Assembly (NCBI GenBank): GCA_965119215.1
Contig: CBCPKK010000034.1
Location: 8,757 to 72,756, forward strand
Length of the DNA stretch: 64,000 bases
Reading direction: 5' to 3'
DNA from: Buttiauxella sp965119215
GTDB taxonomy: Bacteria > Pseudomonadota > Gammaproteobacteria > Enterobacterales > Enterobacteriaceae
In this document: piece after piece, positions 8,094 to 16,413 of the stretch
Numbering within the stretch: the stretch's first letter is position 1
Layout: every line of letters begins with the position of its first letter
Position numbers and translations under genes: made by a program
The notes under the pieces: generated by a model
What the model was told of the DNA's origin: nothing
Database searches by the model: none
Seen by the model: the letters and a program-made list of their open reading frames with translations, nothing else

Positions 8094-10425
8094 GTGTAGC
8101 AAAGTCATCCTCAAGGAAGGGTAAAATTCCTTCGGCCACCGGTTGGAGTTGACGGGTCAGGTAGTGATCGTAATCCAATGGTGACTCTTGATAATCCACC
8201 GGCTCAGGGCCGTTGGTGGTGATCACATACTTGATGGTGCCCCGATTCTGATATTGCGAAGGGCGGCCAAGCCGTTGATTATGCTCATCTGCCAGGCGAG
8301 CAGCACGCACATGCGGCGGCACATTTTTTTGATACTCGCTCAGCGGACGGCGCAGCCGTTTACGGTAAATCAACTGATCGTCCAGCTCTCCGGCCATCAA
8401 ACTGGCGATGGTTTCGCGGATATAATCCTGGTACGGCTCGTTGCGGAATACCCGTAAATAAAGTGTTTGTTGGAACGCCTGAGCCAGCGGCGTCCAGTCT
8501 GTGCGCACCGTTTCCAGCCCTTTAAATACCATTCTTTGCCGATCGTTTTCCTGAATCATTCCGGCGTAACGCTTTTTGGAACCTTCAACAGTGCCGCGAA
8601 TTGTTGGCATCAGGAAGCGGCAAAAATGCGACTCAAACTCCAGTTCAAGTTTGCTGTCCAGCTGTTGAGTTTCTTGCAGATGTGCTTTCCACCACGCATT
8701 CACATGCTCAACTAACTGCTGGCCGATGCTGGCTGCATCTTCTTCTGAATGTGTTTTTTTTAGCCAGACGAACGTGGAATCTGTGTCGCCGTAAATCACG
8801 TCATAACCCTGAGCCTCAATCAACGCTTTGGTTTGCCGCATAACTTGATGCCCACGCATGGTTATCGACGAGGCAAGCCGGGGATCAAAGAAGCGACAGG
8901 CGCTGGTACCCAGCACGCCATAAAAGGCGTTCATGATGATTTTCAGTGCCTGGGATAACGGCTTATTGCCGTGGCGTTTTGCCTCGTCACGGCCTGACCA
9001 GATTTGCCCGACGATCTCAGGCAAGCAATGCGTGGTTCGTGAAAAATGCGCACCAAGAAAACCTTCAACTGAATGTTCAGGTTCCGGATTTGCCATCCCT
9101 TCAACCAGGCCAACGGGGTCGATTAAAAAGGTGCGGATAATCGACGGATAAAGGCTTTTGTAATCCAGAACTAACACCGAATCATACAAGCCTGGACGCG
9201 AATCCATCACATAGCCGCCAGGGCTTGCTTGTGGCGGTACTTCCCCAAGATTTGGTGCGACGTAACCGGCGCGGTGCATACGTGGAATATAAAGATGACC
9301 AAATGCCGCGACGGAGCCGCCGTGCCTGTCCAGCGGCAAACCGTTGACCGTCGCGCGTTCGAGCAGAAACGGCATCAGTTCCGTTTTATGGAAAATCCGC
9401 GTCACCAGCTCGCAGTCTTTGAGATTGTATTTCGCCAGTGCGGGCTTATCTTCGGCAAAACGTCGGTCAATTTCATCCATGCGCTGCCAGGGATTATCAA
9501 TCGCTTTGCCTTCGCCGAGCAGTTCTCTGGAGACTGTCTCAAGAGAAAAAGAGGAGAAATTCCAGAAGGCGGATCGCAATGCCTCTATGCCATCAATAAT
9601 CACGCGGCCAGCCGCCTGCGCGAAGAACACACCTTGTTTAAATCCGTGCTCGCGCCATTCCAGCAAGCTGCTACCCCGCCCGAGGCGCAGCGGGACTTGA
9701 TAACGCTCCGCCATTTTTTGCAGCACACGTAAGTCGAACTGCACCACGTTCCAGCCAATCAGCACGTCAGGGTCATGCTCGGCAAACCAGGCATTGAGTT
9801 TTTCTAACAGCAGCGGACGGCTGGCGACATATTCCAGCGTAAAATCCAGCCCGCTGGCATCGCCATTTTCCGGGCCAAGTATATAAACGTGGCGTTGCCC
9901 GCAACCTTCCAGGCCGATGCAATACAGTTCACCGTGGCGGTTGGTTTCGATATCCAGCGATACCCATTTCAGCGGTGGGCGGTAGTCCGGCGCGGGTTTC
10001 AGCTTGGTTTCAACGACCAGATTATTTTGTTGTTCACCGCTAAACCAAACCGGCGCAGTAATAAAACGCTCCATCAGGAAACGTTCCGGCGGGCGAATAT
10101 CGGCTTCATAAACGCGAACACCGCCATCACGCAGAAGTTTTTCAATCCGCATAAGTTGGCGATGCTGGCGGCAATAAAGGCCGCAAACGGGCTGACGGTG
10201 GAAATCTTTGAGGGGCAGCGGCGTGAGGCGATACTGGCTTTCGTTAGCAAGCAGACGTGCAGCTTCGGACTGTTGAGATTGCGGAATAAACGCGATTGAC
10301 TCCTGGCGCGGCAGGCGCACTTTCACCGGGCCATCGTCCGTTGCCAGCCAAAACTCTACTTCAGTACCGAGCGGGGAATCTCGCCAATGACGAGTTAACA
10401 AAAACCCCTGACGAGCTTGTGACAC
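8065..10425 (-). CDS. polB: DNA polymerase II (family B, SOS-inducible)
   Basis: 786 residues (E. coli Pol II 783). The exonuclease domain carries DIETN (Exo I) near residue 156 and NLKDCELV (Exo III). The polymerase domain carries DYKSLYPSIIR (motif A), NAFYGVLG (motif B) and YGDTDS (motif C). The C-terminus MTGQLGLF resembles the beta-clamp-binding tail of the E. coli enzyme. It functions in replication restart and lesion bypass. A LexA box 56-75 bp upstream of the start supports SOS control (E. coli dinA). In E. coli polB directly follows araD; here a DUF218 gene intervenes. Confidence 0.98.
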   Translation of the reverse strand: MSQARQGFLLTRHWRDSPLGTEVEFWLATDDGPVKVRLPRQESIAFIPQSQQSEAARLLANESQYRLTPLPLKDFHRQPVCGLYCRQHRQLMRIEKLLRDGGVRVYEADIRPPERFLMERFITAPVWFSGEQQNNLVVETKLKPAPDYRPPLKWVSLDIETNRHGELYCIGLEGCGQRHVYILGPENGDASGLDFTLEYVASRPLLLEKLNAWFAEHDPDVLIGWNVVQFDLRVLQKMAERYQVPLRLGRGSSLLEWREHGFKQGVFFAQAAGRVIIDGIEALRSAFWNFSSFSLETVSRELLGEGKAIDNPWQRMDEIDRRFAEDKPALAKYNLKDCELVTRIFHKTELMPFLLERATVNGLPLDRHGGSVAAFGHLYIPRMHRAGYVAPNLGEVPPQASPGGYVMDSRPGLYDSVLVLDYKSLYPSIIRTFLIDPVGLVEGMANPEPEHSVEGFLGAHFSRTTHCLPEIVGQIWSGRDEAKRHGNKPLSQALKIIMNAFYGVLGTSACRFFDPRLASSITMRGHQVMRQTKALIEAQGYDVIYGDTDSTFVWLKKTHSEEDAASIGQQLVEHVNAWWKAHLQETQQLDSKLELEFESHFCRFLMPTIRGTVEGSKKRYAGMIQENDRQRMVFKGLETVRTDWTPLAQAFQQTLYLRVFRNEPYQDYIRETIASLMAGELDDQLIYRKRLRRPLSEYQKNVPPHVRAARLADEHNQRLGRPSQYQNRGTIKYVITTNGPEPVDYQESPLDYDHYLTRQLQPVAEGILPFLEDDFATLMTGQLGLF

Positions 10426-10480
10426 GCTGCGTTCTCATAAAAGGAAAAGTGGCCTGATTATAGACCACTTCGTGCGGGAT

Positions 10481-10500
10481 TACTGCTTTTATATACAGTG
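10481..10500 (-). promoter_or_regulatory. LexA (SOS) box upstream of polB
   Basis: TACTGCTTTTATATACAGTG contains the invariant CTG-N10-CAG of LexA operators (10483-10498) with an AT-rich spacer. It sits 56-75 bp before the polB start and overlaps the last codons of the upstream DUF218 gene. E. coli polB is a known LexA target. Confidence 0.85.
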
Positions 10501-11079
10501 AAAAGCGTGACTAATAACATAGCCAATGTAGTAAAAACTCTCTCTGAGAAGAAAGCGTGTACGAGCAAATGCACTCTTAATCTGGGATGTCGGAGTGGGT
10601 GATGAGAACGCGTCGATATTGTTATTTTTTGCCATTGCGATGGCGCGTTTCATATGAAGTGGATCGCTAACAATCAGTGCATTACGCAAATGATGTGAAT
10701 CCATAATTTGTTTCGCGTTGCTGAGATTTTCCCTTGTTACGACGGATTTTTCTTCGAGCAAAATAATATCGTCAGGAATGCCTTGCGACACAATAAACCG
10801 CCTGGCAATTTCTGCATCAGAAACGTTATTCCCGGGGCTTTTACCCCCAGTTAAGAGGATCGTTCCGACATAACCTTGCTGATATAAGGTTATCGCGTGA
10901 TTCAGTCGTTCGCGAAAAATGGGGGAAGGGATTTGGTTATTGACGCCCGCACCCAGCACGATGGCGCAATCCGCATGGCGGGTTTCGTCTTTTTGGCTGA
11001 ATGTATAGATCGAGCCTGCGGTGATGATTGCGATGCTGAGCATCAAACCAGCTATCGCAATCAGTATTCGTCTCTTCAT
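10489..11079 (-). CDS. YdcF/SanA-like DUF218 membrane-anchored protein
   Basis: 196 residues from ATG at 11079 (MKRRILIAIAGLML); an in-frame GTG at 11115 would add 12 residues but lies inside a hairpin. One N-terminal hydrophobic segment (about residues 4-22) looks like a signal anchor. The remainder is a DUF218 domain, with ADCAIVLGAGV near residue 37, ILLTGGKSPG, SDAEIARRF and the late LIVSDPLHMKRA motif. The family includes YdcF, SanA and ElyC, linked to envelope functions, but the reaction here is unknown. The gene lies between araD and polB, where K-12 has none, so it is an accessory insertion or a loss in E. coli. Confidence 0.8.
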   Translation of the reverse strand: MKRRILIAIAGLMLSIAIITAGSIYTFSQKDETRHADCAIVLGAGVNNQIPSPIFRERLNHAITLYQQGYVGTILLTGGKSPGNNVSDAEIARRFIVSQGIPDDIILLEEKSVVTRENLSNAKQIMDSHHLRNALIVSDPLHMKRAIAMAKNNNIDAFSSPTPTSQIKSAFARTRFLLRESFYYIGYVISHAFHCI

Positions 11080-11091
11080 TTTTCTATTTGT

Positions 11092-11128
11092 ACCTGAAGT
11101 TACCGTATTTAGCACGGCAACTTCAGGT
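11092..11128 (-). repeat. Long hairpin between araD and the DUF218 gene
   Basis: Arms ACCTGAAGTT (11092-11101) and AACTTCAGGT (11119-11128) are perfect inverted repeats. The next bases (ACCG against CGGC) largely continue the pairing around a short loop. No T-run follows on either strand, so it resembles an mRNA 3'-end stabiliser or attenuating hairpin after araD rather than a complete terminator. Confidence 0.6.
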
Positions 11129-11133
11129 TACGT

Positions 11134-11829
11134 TTACTGCCCGTAATAAGCCTTAGCACCATGTTTACGCAAATAATGTTTATCCAATAGCGTTTGCTGC
11201 ATATCCGGTAATTCTGGTGTGAGCTGGCGGCAGAATATGCCCATATAAGCCACTTCTTCCAACACAATAGCGTTGTGAACGGCATCAACCGGATCTTTAC
11301 CCCAGGCAAATGGACCGTGGGAATGCACTAACACTCCGGGCATTTGTGCGGCATCGATTCCGCGTTCGGCAAAAGTTTTCACGATAACTTCACCGGTTTG
11401 CCATTCGTAATCGCCATTAATTTCTTCATCGGTCATTTTGCGGGTGCAGGGAATGGTGCCGTAGAAATAGTCCGCGTGGGTTGTTCCGGTCGCAGGGATC
11501 GATTGCCCGGCCTGCGCCCAAATAGTCGCATGGCGAGAATGGGTGTGGACGATGCCGCCGATGTGCGGAAATTGCAGGTACAACAAACGGTGGGTTGGGG
11601 TATCGGAAGAGGGTTTTTTATTGCCTTCAACCACTTCGCCGGTTTCCAGGCTCACCACCACCATATCTTCGGCGGTCATGATACTGTAATCGACGCCGGA
11701 AGGTTTGATGATTAACACACCGCGTTCACGGTCGACGGCGCTGACATTACCCCAAGTGAGCGTCACCAGATTGTGTTTGGGTAATGCGAGGTTGGCTTCC
11801 AGCACCTGGCGTTTCAGATCTTCTAACAT
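11134..11829 (-). CDS. araD: L-ribulose-5-phosphate 4-epimerase AraD
   Basis: 231 residues, as in E. coli. Class II aldolase-like fold with zinc ligands in HTHSRH (His95, His97) and VHSHGPF (His171). The phosphate-binding GNVS and KPSG motifs are near the N-terminus and a conserved tyrosine lies near the end (AYYGQ). It converts L-ribulose 5-phosphate to D-xylulose 5-phosphate, the last step of arabinose catabolism before the pentose-phosphate pathway. It is the distal gene of araBAD, separated from araA by 124 bp that hold a palindromic repeat. Confidence 0.98.
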   Translation of the reverse strand: MLEDLKRQVLEANLALPKHNLVTLTWGNVSAVDRERGVLIIKPSGVDYSIMTAEDMVVVSLETGEVVEGNKKPSSDTPTHRLLYLQFPHIGGIVHTHSRHATIWAQAGQSIPATGTTHADYFYGTIPCTRKMTDEEINGDYEWQTGEVIVKTFAERGIDAAQMPGVLVHSHGPFAWGKDPVDAVHNAIVLEEVAYMGIFCRQLTPELPDMQQTLLDKHYLRKHGAKAYYGQ

Positions 11830-11892
11830 GTTTGATCCTTAGCTTGTAAATCTGCCCTCACCCCGAGGGTATTTCTTATACAGATCTCACTG

Positions 11893-11940
11893 ACCCCACC
11901 CCAGCCCTCCCCCTGGCAAGGGGGAGGTTGGGAGGGGGTT
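11893..11940. repeat. GC-rich palindromic intergenic repeat
   Basis: A dense palindrome in the araA-araD gap, with arms CCTCCCCC (11906-11913) and GGGGGAGG (11920-11927) and imperfect outer arms. The reverse complement closely matches the element beginning at about 63924, so it is a dispersed intergenic repeat in this genome. Confidence 0.75.
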
Positions 11941-11953
11941 AGGGAAAACAGGA

Positions 11954-13456
11954 TTAACGTTTAAAGCTGTAATAAACCTCGTTCCAGCGCAGAGCATCTT
12001 TAAACGCAGGCAGGCGAGTGTCGTTGTCGATAACCGTCAGCTCAATGCCGTGCAGTTCGCTGAACAGGCGCATATCGTCGAGTGTCAGGGATTGGCTGAA
12101 TACCGTGTGGTGTGCGCCACCTGCCAGGATCCACGCTTCGGATGCCGTCGGCAGGTCGGGTTGGGCTTTCCACAGCGCATTGGCGACTGGCAGTTTTGGC
12201 AACTGATGCGGCGCTTCGACGGTATCGACACAATTCACCAGTAGGCGGAAACGATCGCCCAGATCGATAAGGCTCGCATTCACCGCAGGGCCAGTTTTAG
12301 TGGAGAAGATCAAACGCGCAGGATCTTCTTTGCCGCCAATCCCCAAATGCTGTACATCGAGAATCGGTTTTTCTGCCAGCGCAATCGACGGGCAAACTTC
12401 CAGCATGTGGGAACCGAGCACCATATCGTTGCCGTTTTCGAAGTGATAGGTGTAGTCCTCCATGAAAGAGGTGCCACCCGCAAGGCCCGTTGACATCACC
12501 TTCATGATGCGAAGCAGAGCGGCGGTTTTCCAGTCGCCTTCGCCCGCAAAGCCGTAGCCTTGCTGCATCAGACGTTGAACTGCCAGGCCTGGTAATTGTT
12601 TCAGGCCGTGCAGGTCTTCAAATGTGGTGGTAAAGGCATTGAACCCGCCCTGTACCAGGAACTGTTTCATACCCAGCTCGATGCGTGCGGCATCAATCAC
12701 GTTCTGGCGTTTTTCACCGTTAACCTGGGCTGCGGCAGTTAAGCGATAGCTGCTTTCGTATTCGTCGACCAGGGCGTTCACGTCGCCGTCGCTGACGGCG
12801 TTAATGACCTGCACCAGATCGCCCACCGCGTAGGTATTAACGGCGAAACCAAACTTCATCTGTGCGGCAACTTTATCGCCGTCAGTCACGGCAACTTCAC
12901 GCATGTTGTCGCCGAAACGCACGACTTTAAGCTGGCGAGTATCTTGTTTAGATACGGCCTGGCGCATCCATGAACCAAGGCGCTTATGAGCCTGCGGATC
13001 TTGCCAGTGACCCGTTACCACCGTGTGTTGCTGGCGCATACGTGCGCCGATGAAACCGAATTCGCGACCGCCGTGAGCGGTCTGGTTCAGGTTCATAAAG
13101 TCCATATCCATGCTGTCCCATGGGATCTGCGCATTGAACTGGGTATGGAACTGCAACAGCGGCTTAGTCAGGATGCTCAGGCCGTTGATCCACATTTTGG
13201 CTGGCGAGAAGGTATGCAACCACACCACCATCCCGGCACATTTGTCGTTGTAGCTGGCATCGCGGCAAATCGCGGTAATTTCGTCAGGCGTTGTCCCCAA
13301 CGGTTTCAGCACCAGTTTGCACGGCAGTTTGGCTTCAATATTGAGCGCGTTAACTACCTGCTCGGCGTGCTGATTGACCTGACGCAGCGTCTCCGCACCG
13401 TAGAGATGCTGGCTACCAATTACAAACCACACTTCATATTGTTCAAAAATGTTCAT
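11954..13456 (-). CDS. araA: L-arabinose isomerase AraA
   Basis: 500 residues, same length as the E. coli enzyme, starting MNIFEQYEVWFVIGSQHLYG. The Mn-binding catalytic residues known for the family (two Glu, two His) fall in conserved stretches such as TSFMEDYTYHF and VLGSHMLEVCP. It interconverts L-arabinose and L-ribulose in the cytoplasm. It lies 10 bp downstream of araB in the same operon, so it is expected under AraC/CRP control from the promoter upstream of araB. Confidence 0.98.
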   Translation of the reverse strand: MNIFEQYEVWFVIGSQHLYGAETLRQVNQHAEQVVNALNIEAKLPCKLVLKPLGTTPDEITAICRDASYNDKCAGMVVWLHTFSPAKMWINGLSILTKPLLQFHTQFNAQIPWDSMDMDFMNLNQTAHGGREFGFIGARMRQQHTVVTGHWQDPQAHKRLGSWMRQAVSKQDTRQLKVVRFGDNMREVAVTDGDKVAAQMKFGFAVNTYAVGDLVQVINAVSDGDVNALVDEYESSYRLTAAAQVNGEKRQNVIDAARIELGMKQFLVQGGFNAFTTTFEDLHGLKQLPGLAVQRLMQQGYGFAGEGDWKTAALLRIMKVMSTGLAGGTSFMEDYTYHFENGNDMVLGSHMLEVCPSIALAEKPILDVQHLGIGGKEDPARLIFSTKTGPAVNASLIDLGDRFRLLVNCVDTVEAPHQLPKLPVANALWKAQPDLPTASEAWILAGGAHHTVFSQSLTLDDMRLFSELHGIELTVIDNDTRLPAFKDALRWNEVYYSFKR

Positions 13457-13466
13457 CGTCTTGTCC

Positions 13467-15140
13467 TTAATGGCTCAGGGCTGAAGGGAGATAGTGTTGT
13501 TCCGCGCTGACAGCCCATTGCTGATAGCGTTGATAAAGCTGCTCAAAGCGCTCGGCGCGTTGAGGAATCGGTTGCAAGGTGTTTTCGATTTGGCTTGCCA
13601 TCGCAAGCTGTGCCTGGGCGATATCCGCGTGCTTGCCTGCGGCAACGGCGGCAAAAATGGCAGCGCCTAACGCGCAGCATTGGTCGGAAGCAACAATCTG
13701 CAATGGACGATTTAATACGTCGCAGCACACCTGCATGATGACGGGCGATTTACGCGCAATTCCACCCAATGCCAACACGTTGGTGACGGGAATACCTTGT
13801 TCGGTAAAGCATTCCATAATCGCGCGGGCACCAAAGGCGGTGGCGGCAATCAGCCCACCGAAAAGCGCCGGGGCGTCGGTTGCCAGGTTTAAATCGGTAA
13901 TCACACCTTTCAGTCGCTGGTTGGCGTTCGGCGTGCGGCGGCCGTTAAACCAGTCGAGCACAACAGGCAGATGCTCGAGCGTTGGATTTTTAGCCCAGGC
14001 CTCCGTGAGCGCAGGCAGTAGTAGCTTCTTACTGGCATTAATTTGCTGGCGCAGCTCCGGGTGCTGCTGCGCCAGTTGTTCCAGCGGCCAGCCAAGCACA
14101 CGGCCATACCAGGCATACATATCGCCAAATGCAGATTGCCCCGCCTCAAGGCCGATAAAATCAGGAACCACGCTGCCGTCGACTTGCCCGCAAATGCCTT
14201 TTACGGCGCGTTCGCCCACGGTCTGTTTGTCTGCAATCAGAATGTCGCAGGTGGATGTACCAATGACTTTCACCAGCGTGTTTGGTTGTGCGCCAGCACC
14301 AACGGCACCCATATGGCAATCAAATGCGCCGCCGGAAATCACCACGCTTTGTGGCAGGCCGAGGCGTTCAGACCATTCAGCAGAAAGATTTCCCACCGGA
14401 ACGTCGGCAGTCCAGGTTTCGCTGAACATTGGGTAAGGCAGACTCTGATTAATGAGCGGATCTAACTCATCAAAGAAACTGGCCGGAGGCAGACCGCCCC
14501 AGCTTTCATGCCACAACGATTTATGCCCGGCGCTACAGCGGCCACGGCGAATATCTTGCGGCCGAGTGGTGCCGGAAAGCAGCGCCGGAACCCAGTCGCA
14601 CAGTTCAATCCACGATACTGCGGCTTGCGCCACTTTTGAGTCGGCGCGGGTGACGTGCAGAATTTTCGCCCAGAACCATTCGCTGGAATAAATGCCGCCA
14701 ATGTAACGGGAATAGTCATTTTTGCCGGGCTGATGGCACAGGTGAGTAATCGCTTCGGCTTCTTCAACTGCGGTGTGGTCTTTCCACAACACGAACATGG
14801 CATTGGGGTTGTCGGCAAACTCGGGTTTCAGGGCTAGCACATTCCCTTTGGCATCAATGGGCGCGGGCGTTGAGCCGGTGCTGTCTACGCCAATGCCGCA
14901 AACGCGGGCGCGTTGCCCGGCGCTAAGTTCGGCGAGAACGGCTTTAACCGCCCGTTCCATGGATTCAATGTAGTCCCGAGGATGGTGGCGAAACTGATTG
15001 TTGGCGGCATCGCAGTATTGGCCTTCCTGCCAGCGTGGATACCACTCAACGCTGGTCGCAAGCTCTGCACCGTTTTCACAATCTACGGCTAAAGCGCGAA
15101 CAGAATCGCTACCAAAATCGAGGCCCAGCGCGATCGACAT
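13467..15140 (-). CDS. araB: L-ribulokinase AraB
   Basis: 557 residues (E. coli 566). FGGY carbohydrate kinase with the N-terminal phosphate-binding motif ALGLDFGSDSVRALAVD and the C-terminal FGGY signature region (FGGLIAATAFGARAIMECF). It phosphorylates L-ribulose using ATP. ATG at 15140 has the Shine-Dalgarno GGGAG shortly before it. It is the first gene of araBAD, divergent from araC across a 340-bp control region. Confidence 0.98.
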   Translation of the reverse strand: MSIALGLDFGSDSVRALAVDCENGAELATSVEWYPRWQEGQYCDAANNQFRHHPRDYIESMERAVKAVLAELSAGQRARVCGIGVDSTGSTPAPIDAKGNVLALKPEFADNPNAMFVLWKDHTAVEEAEAITHLCHQPGKNDYSRYIGGIYSSEWFWAKILHVTRADSKVAQAAVSWIELCDWVPALLSGTTRPQDIRRGRCSAGHKSLWHESWGGLPPASFFDELDPLINQSLPYPMFSETWTADVPVGNLSAEWSERLGLPQSVVISGGAFDCHMGAVGAGAQPNTLVKVIGTSTCDILIADKQTVGERAVKGICGQVDGSVVPDFIGLEAGQSAFGDMYAWYGRVLGWPLEQLAQQHPELRQQINASKKLLLPALTEAWAKNPTLEHLPVVLDWFNGRRTPNANQRLKGVITDLNLATDAPALFGGLIAATAFGARAIMECFTEQGIPVTNVLALGGIARKSPVIMQVCCDVLNRPLQIVASDQCCALGAAIFAAVAAGKHADIAQAQLAMASQIENTLQPIPQRAERFEQLYQRYQQWAVSAEQHYLPSALSH

Positions 15141-15201
15141 TTTTTAACTCCCTGACCTGGTTATCTATGAAATTGACATTAGTTTTTATGCAGAAAAACC
15201 G

Positions 15202-15239
15202 TCAGGTCGTATTCGCTGTAGTTATGGAGAAATAAGCTG
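15202..15239 (-). promoter_or_regulatory. araI1-araI2 AraC half-sites of the araBAD promoter
   Basis: On the araB strand, CAGCTTATTTCTCCATA (15239 to 15223) matches the AraC half-site pattern (T)AGC-N7-TCCATA and equals araI1. It is followed by AGCGAATACGACCTGA (15217 to 15202), equal to E. coli araI2 at 12 of 16 bases. Spacing between half-sites and distance to araB match E. coli. Confidence 0.9.
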
Positions 15240-15250
15240 TGGCAGTGAGA

Positions 15251-15272
15251 AGTGTGACGCCCCGCAAATAAT
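15251..15272. promoter_or_regulatory. CRP site of the araBAD/araC control region
   Basis: The window strand reads TGTGA (15253-15257), six bases, then GCAAA. The whole element differs from the E. coli ara CRP site in only a few positions and lies between araI1 and araO1, as in E. coli. Confidence 0.88.
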
Positions 15273-15275
15273 CGA

Positions 15276-15313
15276 TGTGGATATTTCTGCTACTTTTATA
15301 AACACTTTGGTTA
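15276..15313. promoter_or_regulatory. araO1 operator (AraC autoregulation)
   Basis: Reverse strand TAGCAGAAATATCCACA (15292 to 15276) is an AraC half-site. A second, weaker half-site TAACCAAAGTGTTTATA spans 15313 to 15297. The position between the CRP site and araC matches E. coli araO1. Confidence 0.8.
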
Positions 15314-15434
15314 TCTTCAGAAATCCCTTCTGTTACCAGATAAAAAGCATGGGTGCAGGTAAATTGCGGCTTTATGATGAAAATCGGGCTGTTCGTTGTT
15401 TCGGCAGTGCGGCTCTGGTGGTGAATGACATGGA

Positions 15435-15452
15435 TATGGACAAATTGTTCCT
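15435..15452. promoter_or_regulatory. araO2 distal looping operator
   Basis: Reverse strand AGGAACAATTTGTCCATA (15452 to 15435) closely matches E. coli araO2 and lies in the araC leader about 200 bp from araI1, as required for the repression loop. Confidence 0.8.
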
Positions 15453-15480
15453 GTTACCCAATTGAATAGCGAGCTTGATG

Positions 15481-16326
15481 ATGCCTGAAATGCAAAATGA
15501 TCCCCTGTTGCCGGGGTACTCTTTTAACGCCCATTTAGTCGCGGGATTAACGCCAATTGAATCTGAAGGGCCGCTGGATTTTTTCATCGACCGTCCTTTA
15601 GGGATGAAAGGTTTTATTCTGAATTTAACGGTTCGTGGCGAAGGGGTTATCAATAACCAGGGGAAGAATTATGTCTGCCGCCCGGGCGATATACTGCTGT
15701 TTCCACCGGGCGAAGTGCACCACTATGGCCGTGCGCCAGACAGCAAAGAGTGGTATCACCAGTGGGTTTACTTCCGTCCACGGGCGTACTGGCAGGAATG
15801 GTTAAACTGGGATCCCATCTTCGCCCACACCGGGTTTTTCCGCCCGGATGACGCTCATCAGCAAAGTTTTTCCCAACTCTTCGGCCAGATTATTGAAGCG
15901 GGGCAGGCGGAAGGACGCTATGCAGAATTACTGGCGATTAACCTGTTAGAGCAGTTGCTGTTGCGACGGATGGAAGTACTAAGTGCCTCGCTTAATCCGC
16001 CGCTCGATAACCGCGTTCGCGATGCCTGTCAGTACATTAGCGACCATCTGGCAGACAATCATTTTGATATTGCCAGCGTCGCGCAGCACGTTTGTTTATC
16101 GCCGTCGCGGTTGTCGCATCTGTTCCGCCAGCAGCTCGGCGTCAGCGTTTTAAGCTGGCGCGAGGATCAGCGCATCCTGCAAGCAAAACTGTTGTTGAGC
16201 ACCACCCGCATGCCGATTGCCAGCGTAGGGCGCAACGTCGGTTTTGAAGATCAGCTCTATTTCTCGCGCGTATTTAAGAAGTGTACCGGTGCCAGTCCTA
16301 GTGAGTTTCGTGCAGGTTGTGAATAG
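15481..16326 (+). CDS. araC: AraC, arabinose-responsive transcription activator/repressor
   Basis: 281 residues from ATG at 15481 (MPEMQNDPLLPGYSFNAHL, aligning with E. coli MAEAQNDPLLPG); ATG at 15478 is an alternative. Cupin arabinose-binding domain with an N-terminal arm, then a linker and two helix-turn-helix motifs (SVAQHVCLSPSRLSHLFRQQ and the final YFSRVFKKCTGASPSEFR). It ends at RAGCE, about ten residues short of E. coli AraC (292); only the dispensable C-terminal tail is missing. It is divergent from araBAD, with CRP and its own operators between. Confidence 0.97.
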   Translation: MPEMQNDPLLPGYSFNAHLVAGLTPIESEGPLDFFIDRPLGMKGFILNLTVRGEGVINNQGKNYVCRPGDILLFPPGEVHHYGRAPDSKEWYHQWVYFRPRAYWQEWLNWDPIFAHTGFFRPDDAHQQSFSQLFGQIIEAGQAEGRYAELLAINLLEQLLLRRMEVLSASLNPPLDNRVRDACQYISDHLADNHFDIASVAQHVCLSPSRLSHLFRQQLGVSVLSWREDQRILQAKLLLSTTRMPIASVGRNVGFEDQLYFSRVFKKCTGASPSEFRAGCE

Positions 16327-16413
16327 CCGCTATTATTGATTCATACAAATGATGGCTTGACGCTTGAATCCACACTCAGGAGAATTGCCCACTCGTTTCT
16401 CGACGGATGCTTT

